DNA from: Mycobacterium sp. 852002-10029_SCH5224772
GTDB lineage: Bacteria; Actinomycetota; Actinomycetes; Mycobacteriales; Mycobacteriaceae
Length of the DNA stretch: 64,000 bases
NCBI RefSeq assembly: GCF_001667315.1
Contig: NZ_LZHT01000015.1
Location: 62,001 to 126,000, forward strand
Direction: 5' to 3'
Shown: in pieces, positions 43,301 through 52,206 of the stretch
Position numbering within the stretch: the stretch's first letter is position 1
How the letters are laid out: each line of letters starts with the position of its first letter
Notes under the pieces: generated by a model
Told to the model about the DNA's origin: nothing
What the model saw: only the letters and a program-made list of their open reading frames with translations
Databases searched by the model: none
Position numbers and translations under genes: made by a program

Positions 43301-43672
43301 CGGACGGAGGGACTGGCGCCGCCGGGTGGCGATCCCGTCGGGGTGCTGCGCGAGCTGGTGACAATCTACGATGCGGGACGGCGGGAGCCGCTTCCGCTGC
43401 CCGTCAAGACGTCCTATGCGTGGGCGGCCGCCCGGCACGGCGGCGACGACCCGGCGGCCGAGGCGCGGCGCCGATGGAGATCCAGTGACCGCTACCCCGG
43501 CGAGGACCAGGCGCCCGCGCACGTGCGGGCGTGGGGTCGCGGCGCGCCGCTGGAGGACCTGATGCAGCCGGTGCGGCCGGGCGAGGAGTGCGACGGCGAA
43601 GACAACCGGCTCGGCGCCTACGCGGCCCGGCTCTGGCTGCCGATGCTGCGCGCCGAGCGGAGGCCGGTCTGA
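40376..43672 (+). CDS. recC: Exodeoxyribonuclease V subunit gamma (RecC)
   Basis: Scaffold and recognition subunit of the RecBCD helicase-nuclease, 1098 residues. It begins MPLHLHRAERTDLLADGLGA. Recognisable RecC segments include ELVVVPARGVERWLSQRL, LFGHTRLSRTDSELL, IHSCHGAARQVDVLREVLL and CLVGLDDGLFPR. Its stop overlaps the recB ATG as TGATG, so the subunits are co-translated. In mycobacteria RecBCD mainly serves single-strand annealing, while AdnAB does most end resection. Confidence 0.95.
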   Translation: MPLHLHRAERTDLLADGLGALLADPPADPFATELVVVPARGVERWLSQRLSHVLGRAGGGGVSGGVCAGVSFRSPGSLIAEITGTADADPWSPEAMAWPLLEAIDCSLDEPWCRTLATHVGHFHTGAEAELRRGRRYEVARRLAGLFASYARQRPQLLLDWLGGDPGELDEDLRWQPELWRALVSRVAADPPHVRHANALARLSEAPSDLPGRLSLFGHTRLSRTDSELLAAVAIHHELHLWLPHPSDRLWRALAGAHGAIPRRGDTSHRAVRHPLLATLGRDVRELQRGLPADPQTDEYLPGEARPDTLLGWVQSDIAADVVRSQGRTLADDDRSVQIHSCHGAARQVDVLREVLLGLLADDPTLEPRDILVMCPDIETYAPLIVADFGLGDVVHGAHPAHQLRVRLADRSLIQTNPLLQVAAQLLALAGGRVTASEVLNLAQAAPVRARFGFTDDDLEAITRWVRQANIRWGLDQEHRRPYHVDFVHNTWRFGIDRILAGVAMSDDSNAWIDATLPLDDVSSNRVPLAGQFAEFVARLQRVVDSLTGTRPLAEWLATLADGITLLTRVYDAEEWQAGQVQREFAAALGHAGSRSDTMLRLPDIRALLTRHLAGRPTRANFRTGTLTVCTMVPMRSVPHRVVCLVGLDDGLFPRLGVADGDDVLARRPMTGERDIRSEDRQLLLDAIGAATEKLVITYTGANEYSGQPRPPAVPLAELLDTLDMTTATKVRHRIVVEHPLQPFDIRNVIPGELVPGMPFSFDPTVLRAARAAAGEHTEAPRFIAAPLPPPPAGDVNLADLVGFFKDPVKGFFRALEFTLPYDVDGVQDAMPVDIDGLEEWTVGDRMLGDILRGMSPDDARQAEWRRGTLPPGQLGWRKVTEIREQAATLALEALRHRPADAAAYDVDIDLGAGRRLTGTVSPVYGDALVSVTYSRLDGKHLLESWIPLLALAAHDRGRDWSAVCIGRMRRGRSIRTEGLAPPGGDPVGVLRELVTIYDAGRREPLPLPVKTSYAWAAARHGGDDPAAEARRRWRSSDRYPGEDQAPAHVRAWGRGAPLEDLMQPVRPGEECDGEDNRLGAYAARLWLPMLRAERRPV

Positions 43673-46600
43673 TGGAGCGCTTCGACCTCTTGGGCGCGCT
43701 GCCGGCCGAGCGCTCCACCACCGTGCTGGAGGCCAGCGCCGGGACCGGCAAAACGTTCGCGCTGGCCGGTCTGGTGACGCGGTATCTCGCCGACGGTGCG
43801 GCGAGCCTGGATCAGATGCTGCTCATCACGTTCGGCCGCGCGGCCAGCCAGGAGCTGCGGGAACGTGTCCGCTGCCAAATCGTCGACGCCGTACGCGCTT
43901 TCGACGACCCGTCGACGGTCGGCGACAACCAGTTGGTGGCGTACCTGCTGGAGGGCACCGACGATCAACGCGCGGTGCGTCGGCAGCGTCTTCGCGACGC
44001 ACTGGCCGGCTTCGATGCGGCGACCATCGCCACCACCCATCAGTTCTGCCAGCTGGTGCTGCGCTCGCTGGGCGTGGCCGGCGACACCGCCGCGAGCGTG
44101 ACCCTGCTCGACAGCCTCGACGACCTGGTGGTCGAGATCGTCGACGACTTGTACCTGGCGCACTTCGGACAGCAACGCGACGACCCGGCGCTGCACTATT
44201 CCGAAGCGCTGAGGCTGGCGCGCGAGGTGGTCAACAACCCGTCGACGCAGCTGCGGCCGCGCGATCCGGACCCCGATTCGCGGGCCGCCGTCAGCCTCAG
44301 GTTCGCCAATGACGTTCTCGCCGAGCTCGATACGCGTAAGCGCCGGCTGGGCGTCCTCGGCTACGACGATCTGCTGACCCGGCTGGCCGACGCGCTGGCC
44401 ACCGACGACTCCCCCGCCCGGCTGCGCATGCATCAACGCTGGCCGATCGTCATGGTCGACGAGTTTCAGGACACCGACCCGGTGCAATGGCAGGTGATCG
44501 ACCGCGCGTTCAGCGGGCGTTCCACCGTGATTCTCATCGGCGACCCCAAGCAGGCGATCTATGCGTTCCGCGGCGGTGACATCGTGACCTACCTGCGGGC
44601 GGCCGAGACGGCGGGCCGGCGCAGGACGCTGGACACCAATTGGCGCAGCGACTCCGCGCTGCTGCAGCGGCTGCAGGTGGTGCTGCGCGGCGCCCAGCTC
44701 GGTGACCCCGCGATCGTGGTCAACGACGTCGGCGCTCATCACCGGGGTCATCGGCTCGCCGGCGCGCCGCGCAACGATCCGTTCCGGCTGCGTGTTGTAT
44801 CGCGAAAGACGCTGGGCCGACGCGGCATTCAGAACCTGCCCATCGACGAGCTGCGGGAACACATCGGCGCCGATCTCGCCGCCGACATCCGCGCCCTGCT
44901 GGCCGGCGGCGCCACGTTCGACGGTGAACCGCTGCAGGCCCGCGACATCGCCGTCATCGTGGAAAGGCACCGGGACGCGCACGCCTGCTTCCACGCGCTC
45001 TGCGATGCGGGTGTCCCGGCGGTCTACACCGGGAACACCGACGTGTTCACCTCCGATGCGGCCGAGGACTGGTTGTGCCTGTTGGAGGCGTTCGACCAAC
45101 CGCACCGGCCCGGCATGGTGCGGGCCGCCGCCGCGACGATGTTCTTCGGCGAGACCGCCCAAACGCTGGCGGTCGGCGGTGACGCCCTCACGGATCGGAT
45201 CGCGAAAGCCCTGCGGGAGTGGGCAGGTCATGCCCGCGAACGCGGCGTCGCGGCCATTTTCGAAGCCGCCCAACTGTTGGGGATGCGCGATCGAGTGCTC
45301 GGCTGGCGGGGCGGTGAGCGGCACATGACCGACCTGGCGCACATCACCCAGCTGTTGCAGGAGGTGGCGCACCGCGAGCATTACACCCTGCCGGCGCTGC
45401 GCGACTGGCTGCGACGGCAACGCGACGAGCGCGGCGGCGCACCCGAACGCAACCGCCGGCTCGACAGCGACGCCGCGGCCGTCCAGATCATGACGGTCTT
45501 CGTCAGTAAGGGCCTGCAATACCCGATCGTGTACCTGCCGTTCGCGTTCAACCGCAACACCCAGGACAGCGACGTGGTGCTGTTCCACGACGAGGATGGC
45601 GCGCGTTGCCTACACGTCGGCGGCAGGGACAGCCCGGACTTCAAAACCGTTGAGCGGCTGGGTCGTAAAGAGGATGCCAGCGACGACAGCAGGCTGACCT
45701 ATGTCGCGTTGACCCGGGCGCAGTCCCAGGTGGTCGCATGGTGGTCACCGGCGTACTACGAGCCCAACGGCGGCCTGTCGCGGCTGCTGCGCGGGCGGCG
45801 GCCCGGCGAACCCGTGGTTCCGGACCGGTGCGAACCCGCGAAGGTCTCCGACGACGACGCCCTGGCCCGGTTGCGGGAGTGGGAGGCGGCCGGTGGGCCG
45901 GTCATCGAGGACTCGCTGGTGGCGCCGGCCCCGCCGCTGCCGCCCGCGCCGATGCCCCCGCACCTGGACAGCCGCCACTTCCACCGCAGCATCGACACCA
46001 CGTGGCGGCGCACCTCCTATTCCGGCCTGATCCGGGTGGCCCAGGCCAGCGGGGTCGGCAGCGAACCCGACGCCGCCGAACTCGACGACGAGGTGGGTGA
46101 TATCCCGTTGGCCTCGCCGGTGGCCGGGCCGGACGTGCCCTCGCCGATGGCGGACCTTCCGGCGGGCGCCACGTTCGGCTCCCTGGTCCACGCCGTGCTG
46201 GAGACGGCCGACCCGTTCGCCGCGGACCTGGCGGCCGAGCTAGAGGCGCACATCCGGGAGCACTCGGCGTGGTGGCCGGTCGCCGTCACCCCCGAGGCGC
46301 TGGCCGCCGCGATGGTGCCGATGCACGACACGCCGCTGGGCCCGTTGGCGGGCGGGCTGACGCTGCGCCACATCGGGCGCTCGGATCGATTGCGGGAACT
46401 GGATTTTGAGCTTCCGCTGGCCGGCGGCGATCGTCCCTCGGTCGCGCCCGAGGTCCGACTGGCGGATCTGGCGCCGCTGTTGCGCGAGCACCTCCCGGCC
46501 GACGATCCGCTGGCGTCGTATGCCGACCGGTTGAGTGACCCCGCGCTCGGTGATCAGTCGTTGCGCGGTTATCTCACCGGTTCGATCGACGCCGTGCTCC

Positions 46601-46974
46601 GCATTCCCGACGGCACGGGGCACCGCTTCGTGGTGGTGGATTACAAGACCAACCGGCTCGGGGATCCGGAGCGGCCGCTGACGGCCGCCGACTACGACCG
46701 GCAACGGATGGCGGAGGCGATGCTGCATTCGGACTATCCGCTGCAGGCGCTGCTGTACTGCGCAGTGCTGCACCGGTTCTTACGTTGGCGGGTAGACGAT
46801 TACGACCCGGTCCGGCATCTCGGGGGTGTCCTCTACTTGTTCGTGCGGGGCATGTGCGGTGCGGAGACCCCGGTGCTCGACGGGCACCCGGCCGGCGTCT
46901 TCAGTTGGCAGCCGCCGGCGTCGTTGATCGCGGCCGTGTCGGACCTGCTCGATGCCCAGGGGGTGCCCGCGTGA
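43672..46974 (+). CDS. recB: Exodeoxyribonuclease V subunit beta (RecB)
   Basis: Helicase-nuclease subunit of 1100 residues. The SF1A helicase motifs are present: Walker A EASAGTGKTFALAGL, Walker B VMVDEFQDTDPVQW, GDPKQAIYAFRGGD, and motif VI LTYVALTRAQSQV. The C-terminal nuclease domain is intact, with GSLVHAVLE, GSIDAVLRI and VVVDYKTNRLG. The ATG reading MERFDLLGALPAERS is chosen; the frame is open upstream within recC. The stop overlaps the recD GTG as GTGA. Confidence 0.96.
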   Translation: MERFDLLGALPAERSTTVLEASAGTGKTFALAGLVTRYLADGAASLDQMLLITFGRAASQELRERVRCQIVDAVRAFDDPSTVGDNQLVAYLLEGTDDQRAVRRQRLRDALAGFDAATIATTHQFCQLVLRSLGVAGDTAASVTLLDSLDDLVVEIVDDLYLAHFGQQRDDPALHYSEALRLAREVVNNPSTQLRPRDPDPDSRAAVSLRFANDVLAELDTRKRRLGVLGYDDLLTRLADALATDDSPARLRMHQRWPIVMVDEFQDTDPVQWQVIDRAFSGRSTVILIGDPKQAIYAFRGGDIVTYLRAAETAGRRRTLDTNWRSDSALLQRLQVVLRGAQLGDPAIVVNDVGAHHRGHRLAGAPRNDPFRLRVVSRKTLGRRGIQNLPIDELREHIGADLAADIRALLAGGATFDGEPLQARDIAVIVERHRDAHACFHALCDAGVPAVYTGNTDVFTSDAAEDWLCLLEAFDQPHRPGMVRAAAATMFFGETAQTLAVGGDALTDRIAKALREWAGHARERGVAAIFEAAQLLGMRDRVLGWRGGERHMTDLAHITQLLQEVAHREHYTLPALRDWLRRQRDERGGAPERNRRLDSDAAAVQIMTVFVSKGLQYPIVYLPFAFNRNTQDSDVVLFHDEDGARCLHVGGRDSPDFKTVERLGRKEDASDDSRLTYVALTRAQSQVVAWWSPAYYEPNGGLSRLLRGRRPGEPVVPDRCEPAKVSDDDALARLREWEAAGGPVIEDSLVAPAPPLPPAPMPPHLDSRHFHRSIDTTWRRTSYSGLIRVAQASGVGSEPDAAELDDEVGDIPLASPVAGPDVPSPMADLPAGATFGSLVHAVLETADPFAADLAAELEAHIREHSAWWPVAVTPEALAAAMVPMHDTPLGPLAGGLTLRHIGRSDRLRELDFELPLAGGDRPSVAPEVRLADLAPLLREHLPADDPLASYADRLSDPALGDQSLRGYLTGSIDAVLRIPDGTGHRFVVVDYKTNRLGDPERPLTAADYDRQRMAEAMLHSDYPLQALLYCAVLHRFLRWRVDDYDPVRHLGGVLYLFVRGMCGAETPVLDGHPAGVFSWQPPASLIAAVSDLLDAQGVPA

Positions 46975-48692
46975 CGGTGGAGGTGATGTCGGCGACCGGG
47001 TTGCTGCGCACGTTCAGCGATGCCGGTGTCCTCGAGGCCGCAGATGTCCATGTCGCGCAACGGCTCACCGCGCTCATCCATGAGTCCGACGAGCGGGTGG
47101 CGTTGGCGGTCGCCCTGGTGGTGCGCGCGCTGCGGGGCGGCTCGGTCTGTGTGGATCTGCGCGCGGCGCCCGCCCAGGTCAGCGACGCCGACCTGCCGTG
47201 GCCCGCCGCCGACGACTGGCTGGCGGCGGTGCGGGCCAGTGCTTTGCTCGGACCGCCACCGGTGCTGCGTCTTTTCGGCGATCTGCTGTACTTCGACCGG
47301 TACTGGCTCGAGGAAGAGCAGGTGTGCACCGACCTGCTGTCCCTGTCGGCCGCACCCGTCGTCGTCGAATCATCCAGCTATGACCGGCTTTTCGAGCCCG
47401 GCTACGAAGAACAGCGGGTGGCCGCCGAAATCGCGGTGTCGCAGGCGGTGACCGTGCTGACCGGCGGCCCCGGCACCGGGAAGACCAGCACGATCGCGCG
47501 GCTGCTCGCCCTGCTGATCGAGCAGGCCGAGCGGGCCGGTCTGCCGCCGCCCAGGATCGCGCTGGCCGCACCGACCGGCAAGGCGGCGGCGCGGCTGGCC
47601 GAGGCGGTGGCCGCGGGAGCCGAAAAGCTCCGCCCGGTCGACCGGGCGCGGCTGACCGGCCTGCCGGGCACCACGCTGCACCGGCTGCTGGGACCGCGGC
47701 CGGATACATCGGTGCGGTTCAAGCACAATCGCGCCAACCGGCTGCCGCACGACGTCGTCGTGGTGGACGAGACGTCGATGGTGTCGTTGACGATGATGGC
47801 GCGGCTGGTTGAAGCGATCCGGCCGGACTCCCGGCTGATTCTGGTCGGCGACCCCGACCAGTTGGCCTCGGTCGAGGCGGGCGCCGTGCTGGCCGACCTG
47901 GTGGACGGGCTGGCCGCCCGCGGTGACGTGCGGGTCGCCGCGCTGCACACGCCACACCGGTTCGGCACGTCGATCGGCGCGCTGGCAGAAGCGATCCGGG
48001 TCGGTGACGCGGACCGGGTCGTGGAGCTGCTGGCGGCCGGCGGTGAGCATGTCGAGTGGGTGGAGTCCGGGCGTCCGGCCGATCGGCTGCGGGAGGTACT
48101 CGTCGCGCACGCGCTGCGGCTGCGATCGGCCGCGCTGGTGGGCGCGTCGACAGAGGCGCTGGCCACGCTGGACGAGCACCGGCTGTTGTGTGCGCACCGC
48201 GAGGGACCCTACGGGGCGACGCACTGGAACACACTGGTGCACAAATGGATTGCCGAAGCGACCGGCCAGCCCGCCTGGTCGCAGTGGTACGCCGGGCGTC
48301 CGGTGTTGGTGACGGCGAACGACTACGGGCTGCGGCTCTACAACGGAGACACCGGCGTGACGGTGGCCGGCGCGGACGGCTTGCGGGCCGTCATCGCCGG
48401 CGCCACCGGACCGCTGGACTTCGCGACCAGCCGCCTCGGCGAGGTCGAGACCATGCATGCCATGACCATCCACAAGAGTCAGGGCAGCCAGGCCGACGAG
48501 GTGACGGTGTTGATACCGCCGGAGGATTCGCGATTGCTGACGCGGGAACTGTTCTACACGGCGGTGACCCGGGCGAAGGCCAAGGTGCGGGTGGTGGGAC
48601 CCGAGGCCTCGGTGCGCGCCGCCATCGAGCGCCGCGCGATGCGGGCCACCGGATTGCGGCAGCGGCTGCGGGCCGACGCCGCGACGAGTTGA
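46971..48692 (+). CDS. recD: Exodeoxyribonuclease V subunit alpha (RecD)
   Basis: 5'-3' helicase subunit of 573 residues, near the usual mycobacterial 575. Walker A is LTGGPGTGKTSTIARLL, Walker B is VVVDETSMVSL, motif III is LVGDPDQLASVEAGAVL, and the C-terminal motifs are MTIHKSQGSQADEV and FYTAVTRAKAKV. The GTG start (MTVEVMSATGLLRTF) overlaps the recB stop. It completes the recC-recB-recD operon. Confidence 0.95.
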   Translation: MTVEVMSATGLLRTFSDAGVLEAADVHVAQRLTALIHESDERVALAVALVVRALRGGSVCVDLRAAPAQVSDADLPWPAADDWLAAVRASALLGPPPVLRLFGDLLYFDRYWLEEEQVCTDLLSLSAAPVVVESSSYDRLFEPGYEEQRVAAEIAVSQAVTVLTGGPGTGKTSTIARLLALLIEQAERAGLPPPRIALAAPTGKAAARLAEAVAAGAEKLRPVDRARLTGLPGTTLHRLLGPRPDTSVRFKHNRANRLPHDVVVVDETSMVSLTMMARLVEAIRPDSRLILVGDPDQLASVEAGAVLADLVDGLAARGDVRVAALHTPHRFGTSIGALAEAIRVGDADRVVELLAAGGEHVEWVESGRPADRLREVLVAHALRLRSAALVGASTEALATLDEHRLLCAHREGPYGATHWNTLVHKWIAEATGQPAWSQWYAGRPVLVTANDYGLRLYNGDTGVTVAGADGLRAVIAGATGPLDFATSRLGEVETMHAMTIHKSQGSQADEVTVLIPPEDSRLLTRELFYTAVTRAKAKVRVVGPEASVRAAIERRAMRATGLRQRLRADAATS

Positions 48693-48700
48693 CAGCCGGC

Positions 48701-49456
48701 ATGGACGACAACGACGGTCCCACACCGACATCGCGGGCGGCATCGCCGACCGCGTCGCGACGCGGCCACTTTTTGCGCCTCGCCGTGTTTGTCACCTTCC
48801 TGGCCCTGGTGTTCTACCTGGTGGCCGTCGCGCACGTGATCGACATCGAGGAGGTCCGGCAGGTGGTGTCGGCCACCGGTCCGGCCGCGCCACTGACTTA
48901 CGTCGTCGTCTCGGCCGTGCTCGGCGCGCTGTTCGTTCCGGGCTCGATTCTGGCCGCGGGCAGTGGGTTGTTGTTCGGTCCGCTGCTGGGCGTGTTCGTG
49001 ACGCTGGGCGCGACGGTGGGCACCGCGATCGTCGCGAGTTTCGTCGGGCGGCGGGCCGGGCGCGACAGCGCCCGGGCGCTGTTGGGTGCGACCCGGTCCG
49101 ACCGCATCGACGCCCTCATCGGGCGCCGGGGGCTGTGGGCGGTGGTCGGGCAGCGGTTCGTCCCCGGGATCTCGGACGCGCTGGCCTCCTACGCGTTCGG
49201 GGCGTTCGGAGTTCCGCTGTGGCAGATGGCCGTTGGCGCGTTCATCGGATCGGTTCCGCGGGCCTTCGTCTACACCGCGCTGGGCGCCTCGATCGCCAAC
49301 CGCTCCTCGCCGCTGGCCTACGCCGCGATCGCGGTGTGGTGCGTGACCGCCGTCGCCGGCGCGTTCGCCGCGCATCGCGGATACCGGCAATGGCGTGGAC
49401 ACGGCCGCGGCAGTGGCGACACGCCGGACCCGGATCCGCACACCGGGCAGCCCTGA
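48701..49456 (+). CDS. TVP38/TMEM64 (VTT/SNARE-associated) family membrane protein, Rv0625c-like
   Basis: Polytopic inner-membrane protein of 251 residues. Hydrophobic segments lie at about residues 25-47, 64-83, 88-112, 164-190 and 203-225. The family core is PGSILAAGSGLLFGPLLG followed by VTLGATVGTAIVASFVGRRAGR, with RFVPGISDALASYAFGAFGV later. DedA/VTT proteins are implicated in lipid scrambling and membrane homeostasis; the substrate is unknown here. It begins 8 nt after recD stops and ends 17 nt from the convergent mce2F. Confidence 0.9.
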   Translation: MDDNDGPTPTSRAASPTASRRGHFLRLAVFVTFLALVFYLVAVAHVIDIEEVRQVVSATGPAAPLTYVVVSAVLGALFVPGSILAAGSGLLFGPLLGVFVTLGATVGTAIVASFVGRRAGRDSARALLGATRSDRIDALIGRRGLWAVVGQRFVPGISDALASYAFGAFGVPLWQMAVGAFIGSVPRAFVYTALGASIANRSSPLAYAAIAVWCVTAVAGAFAAHRGYRQWRGHGRGSGDTPDPDPHTGQP

Positions 49457-49473
49457 TGGGTTATCCGCGTGTG

Positions 49474-51024
49474 TCAGCGCGGTGACCCCAGCATCTTCTT
49501 CCACGCCTCGTCCCCGATGTTGGTCGAATTCGCAACGGAATACACCACACCGTCGGGACCCACGACCGTGCCGCTGCGCACGTCGTAGAGCGCGGTGGGC
49601 AGCGTCGCCGGCGTGTAAATGCACGGGTTGGGTTGCTGCCCGTTGCACCGGACGCTGCCCGATCCGGGGCGCTGCAACGGATCGCTTTTCGGCGGCGGTG
49701 TGCCGGGCACCTGATCGGCGGGCAGCGGGTTGAGGCCGTTGTCGACGGACGGCGCCGGGATCACCTGACCGGGCTTCACGGGTTGGTCACAGCGCGCGCC
49801 CGGCGCAGGACAGGTGAGTATCTGATCGGGGTCGCCGTACCAGGGGTTGGTGCCCACCGGCACATAGGGTTCGGTGCTGCGGCATTCGCGCGGGGTCGCC
49901 GCCCGCTTGCCCGGCACGTCGACGCACGGGTAATTGCGCGCCCCTCGAACCACATTCGTCGCGTCCATGGGGATCTTGCAATACATGCCGGCCGGGAGCG
50001 GCGCCGTGGTGGTGTCGGCCGGAGCCCGCCATTCCGATGCCGGCAAGAAGCCGGTCAGGCATGGCGGTGGTTGGTTGAGCGATATGGCGCCGACGCCGAG
50101 GGCGGCCTGGCCGGGAGATTGCGCGGTCACCGACTGGGCGATCGCACCCGACTGCGGCAGGAACACCAACGCCTGCTCGACGCCATTGTGGTAGCGCTTG
50201 AGCATGTCGATGACGACCTCGAGATTGGCCAGGGTCTGCGGCAGCGACTCCCGCACGTCGCCGAACGTGGTGTTGACCTGAGCGGCCGTCGGCGGCGCGT
50301 TGGCCAGAACGCTGCGCAACGCCTGATCGTTCTGCGCGGTCTGCCCGGTCACCGTGCTCAGGTTGGCGGCCCAACGCCTGATCGTGCCAACGGAATCGGC
50401 CTGGCTGTCGATGATCGGTGCCGACCGCCCGATGATGTCGTCGACGTCATCGATGCTGCCCCGCATGTCGTGGGCGATCGCCTGGGTGGCATCCACCAGG
50501 CGGCGCAGCGACGGCCCCAGCCCACCCAGCGCCTGCGACGACTCGTACAGCAGTGCGGCCACCTTGTCCTTGGGCAGCACCGCCAACCCGCGGTTGGCGG
50601 CATCCAGGGCGGGGCCGATCTGGCTGGGCACCGTGCTTTTGGTGATCGTCTGTCCGTCGCGCAGGTACGGGCCCCGGTTGGCGGTCGCAACCAGGTCGAT
50701 GTATTGCTCGCCGACCGCCGAGACCGAGTGCACATTGGCCGACGCGTCGGTCGGTATCTGGTAGCCGTTCTCGATGCTCATCGTCGCGCGCGCGCCGCGC
50801 TCGGTTGGTTCGACACCGGTGACCTTGCCGATGGTGATGCCCCGATAGGCGACGTTGGCCGTGCGGTACAGGCCCCCGGATTGCGGCAATTCGGCATACA
50901 GGGTGTAGCGGCCGACGCCGACCAAACTCGGTATCCGCAGGTAGTACCAGCCGAGGATCACCACCGCGGCCACCGCCACGCCCGTCAACAGCACCAACTG
51001 CGTTTTTATCAAGCGGGGCAGCAT
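49474..51024 (-). CDS. mce2F: Mce-family protein Mce2F
   Basis: Last gene of the mce2 operon, 516 residues. The N-terminal membrane anchor is LVLLTGVAVAAVVILGWYYL, followed by the MCE domain (residues about 35-115, SGGLYRTANVAYRGITIGKV). A long helical needle-forming region follows, then a Cys/Pro-rich C-terminus with about eight cysteines. MceF subunits form part of the hexameric tube that carries lipid across the periplasm. It starts 3 nt after lprL stops. Confidence 0.94.
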   Translation of the reverse strand: MLPRLIKTQLVLLTGVAVAAVVILGWYYLRIPSLVGVGRYTLYAELPQSGGLYRTANVAYRGITIGKVTGVEPTERGARATMSIENGYQIPTDASANVHSVSAVGEQYIDLVATANRGPYLRDGQTITKSTVPSQIGPALDAANRGLAVLPKDKVAALLYESSQALGGLGPSLRRLVDATQAIAHDMRGSIDDVDDIIGRSAPIIDSQADSVGTIRRWAANLSTVTGQTAQNDQALRSVLANAPPTAAQVNTTFGDVRESLPQTLANLEVVIDMLKRYHNGVEQALVFLPQSGAIAQSVTAQSPGQAALGVGAISLNQPPPCLTGFLPASEWRAPADTTTAPLPAGMYCKIPMDATNVVRGARNYPCVDVPGKRAATPRECRSTEPYVPVGTNPWYGDPDQILTCPAPGARCDQPVKPGQVIPAPSVDNGLNPLPADQVPGTPPPKSDPLQRPGSGSVRCNGQQPNPCIYTPATLPTALYDVRSGTVVGPDGVVYSVANSTNIGDEAWKKMLGSPR

Positions 51025-51027
51025 CTT

Positions 51028-52206
51028 TCATTCACCCCTTTCCACCAGCGGCCCTCCCGGGGCGTCGTTGGGGTTCGGCGTGTAGCGCACGTCCGGGATC
51101 ATGGTGTCCGGATCCCGTCCCCACGACTGCTCGAGCGCCCGCAACGCGCCGGACAAGCCGGTTCCGGTCAGCATCGTGTTATCGATGGTCGACAGTGTCA
51201 GGTCGAGCGCGGCGGACACGTTGACGTAGTCACCGCGGATCACCTGCTTGACGTCGTCGATGTTGAACGGCGCTGTAAGACCCAACTTCAGCGCTCCGGC
51301 CACGAACGGGCCGGCCAGGACGAGTTGGCGCAGCGGCCGCTGCAGCGACCGCAGGTCCCGGTCCAGGTTGGGCCGGGCCCCGGCCAACGCCCGGTTGGCG
51401 GCGCTGCTGAATCGGCCCAGGGATTCGGTGGCGTCGGCGAACAGCTCGCGGGTGTCGGCGAAATGCTGAATCAGCGGCGGGATGTCGGTCAGAACTTGGT
51501 CCAGTGTGTCTTTGCGGTCCGCGAAGATGGCCAGGAGCTCGTTGGTCGAGTCGATGGCGCGGGTGAGGTCGTCGCGCTGGCGGTTCAGTTCGGTGATGAA
51601 TGTGTCCAACCGCCCGAGGAATTCGCGGATCTGATCGGCGCGGCCATCGAGGGCGTTGACGACCTCGGTCTGGATCGAGTCGAGATTCGCGATGCCGCCA
51701 CCACTGAGGATCACCGCGACGCTTGCCAACGTGCGTTCGACGGTGGGGTACGCCGAGGAATCCTTCAGTGCGATCGTGTCGCCGCTCTTCAATGGCCGCG
51801 CGGACGGGGTCTTCGGCGCGGTCAGCTCGACATGCTGAGTGCCCAGCAGGCTGGTCTGGCCGATCTTGGCGGTCGCGTTTGCCGGTAGCTTCACGCCCGG
51901 ATCGAGATCCAGTCTCAGCGTCGCGATCCAGTTCTTCAGGGTGATGGCACGCACCGTGCCGACCCATACATCGGCGACCCTGACCCGACTATTGGTGTTC
52001 AGCGCCAAGGTATCTGGCATCTGCACGTAAATCGTCATGTGGTCGGCGCCCGTGCCGCGCCCGACCGGTAGCGGCATGTCAGCGATGCCCCGCCAATGGC
52101 AGGACGTCAACATCACCACGGCCAGCAGCATCGCCAGCCCGCGGCTGGCGGCTCCGATGATCAGGCGCCGCGCTGCCGAGCGGTTCGGCTTGCCGTTCAC
52201 GCTCAC
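51028..52206 (-). CDS. lprL: Mce-family lipoprotein Mce2E (LprL)
   Basis: Lipoprotein subunit of the Mce2 complex, 392 residues. The signal peptide ends in a lipobox LTSC with Cys36 (LAMLLAVVMLTSC). The MCE domain follows at about residues 55-140 (MTIYVQMPDTLALNTNSRVR), then the helical region. The GTG start (MSVNGKPNRSAARR) overlaps the mce2D stop as GTGA, which decides the start over an in-frame ATG 12 codons upstream. Confidence 0.93.
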   Translation of the reverse strand: MSVNGKPNRSAARRLIIGAASRGLAMLLAVVMLTSCHWRGIADMPLPVGRGTGADHMTIYVQMPDTLALNTNSRVRVADVWVGTVRAITLKNWIATLRLDLDPGVKLPANATAKIGQTSLLGTQHVELTAPKTPSARPLKSGDTIALKDSSAYPTVERTLASVAVILSGGGIANLDSIQTEVVNALDGRADQIREFLGRLDTFITELNRQRDDLTRAIDSTNELLAIFADRKDTLDQVLTDIPPLIQHFADTRELFADATESLGRFSSAANRALAGARPNLDRDLRSLQRPLRQLVLAGPFVAGALKLGLTAPFNIDDVKQVIRGDYVNVSAALDLTLSTIDNTMLTGTGLSGALRALEQSWGRDPDTMIPDVRYTPNPNDAPGGPLVERGE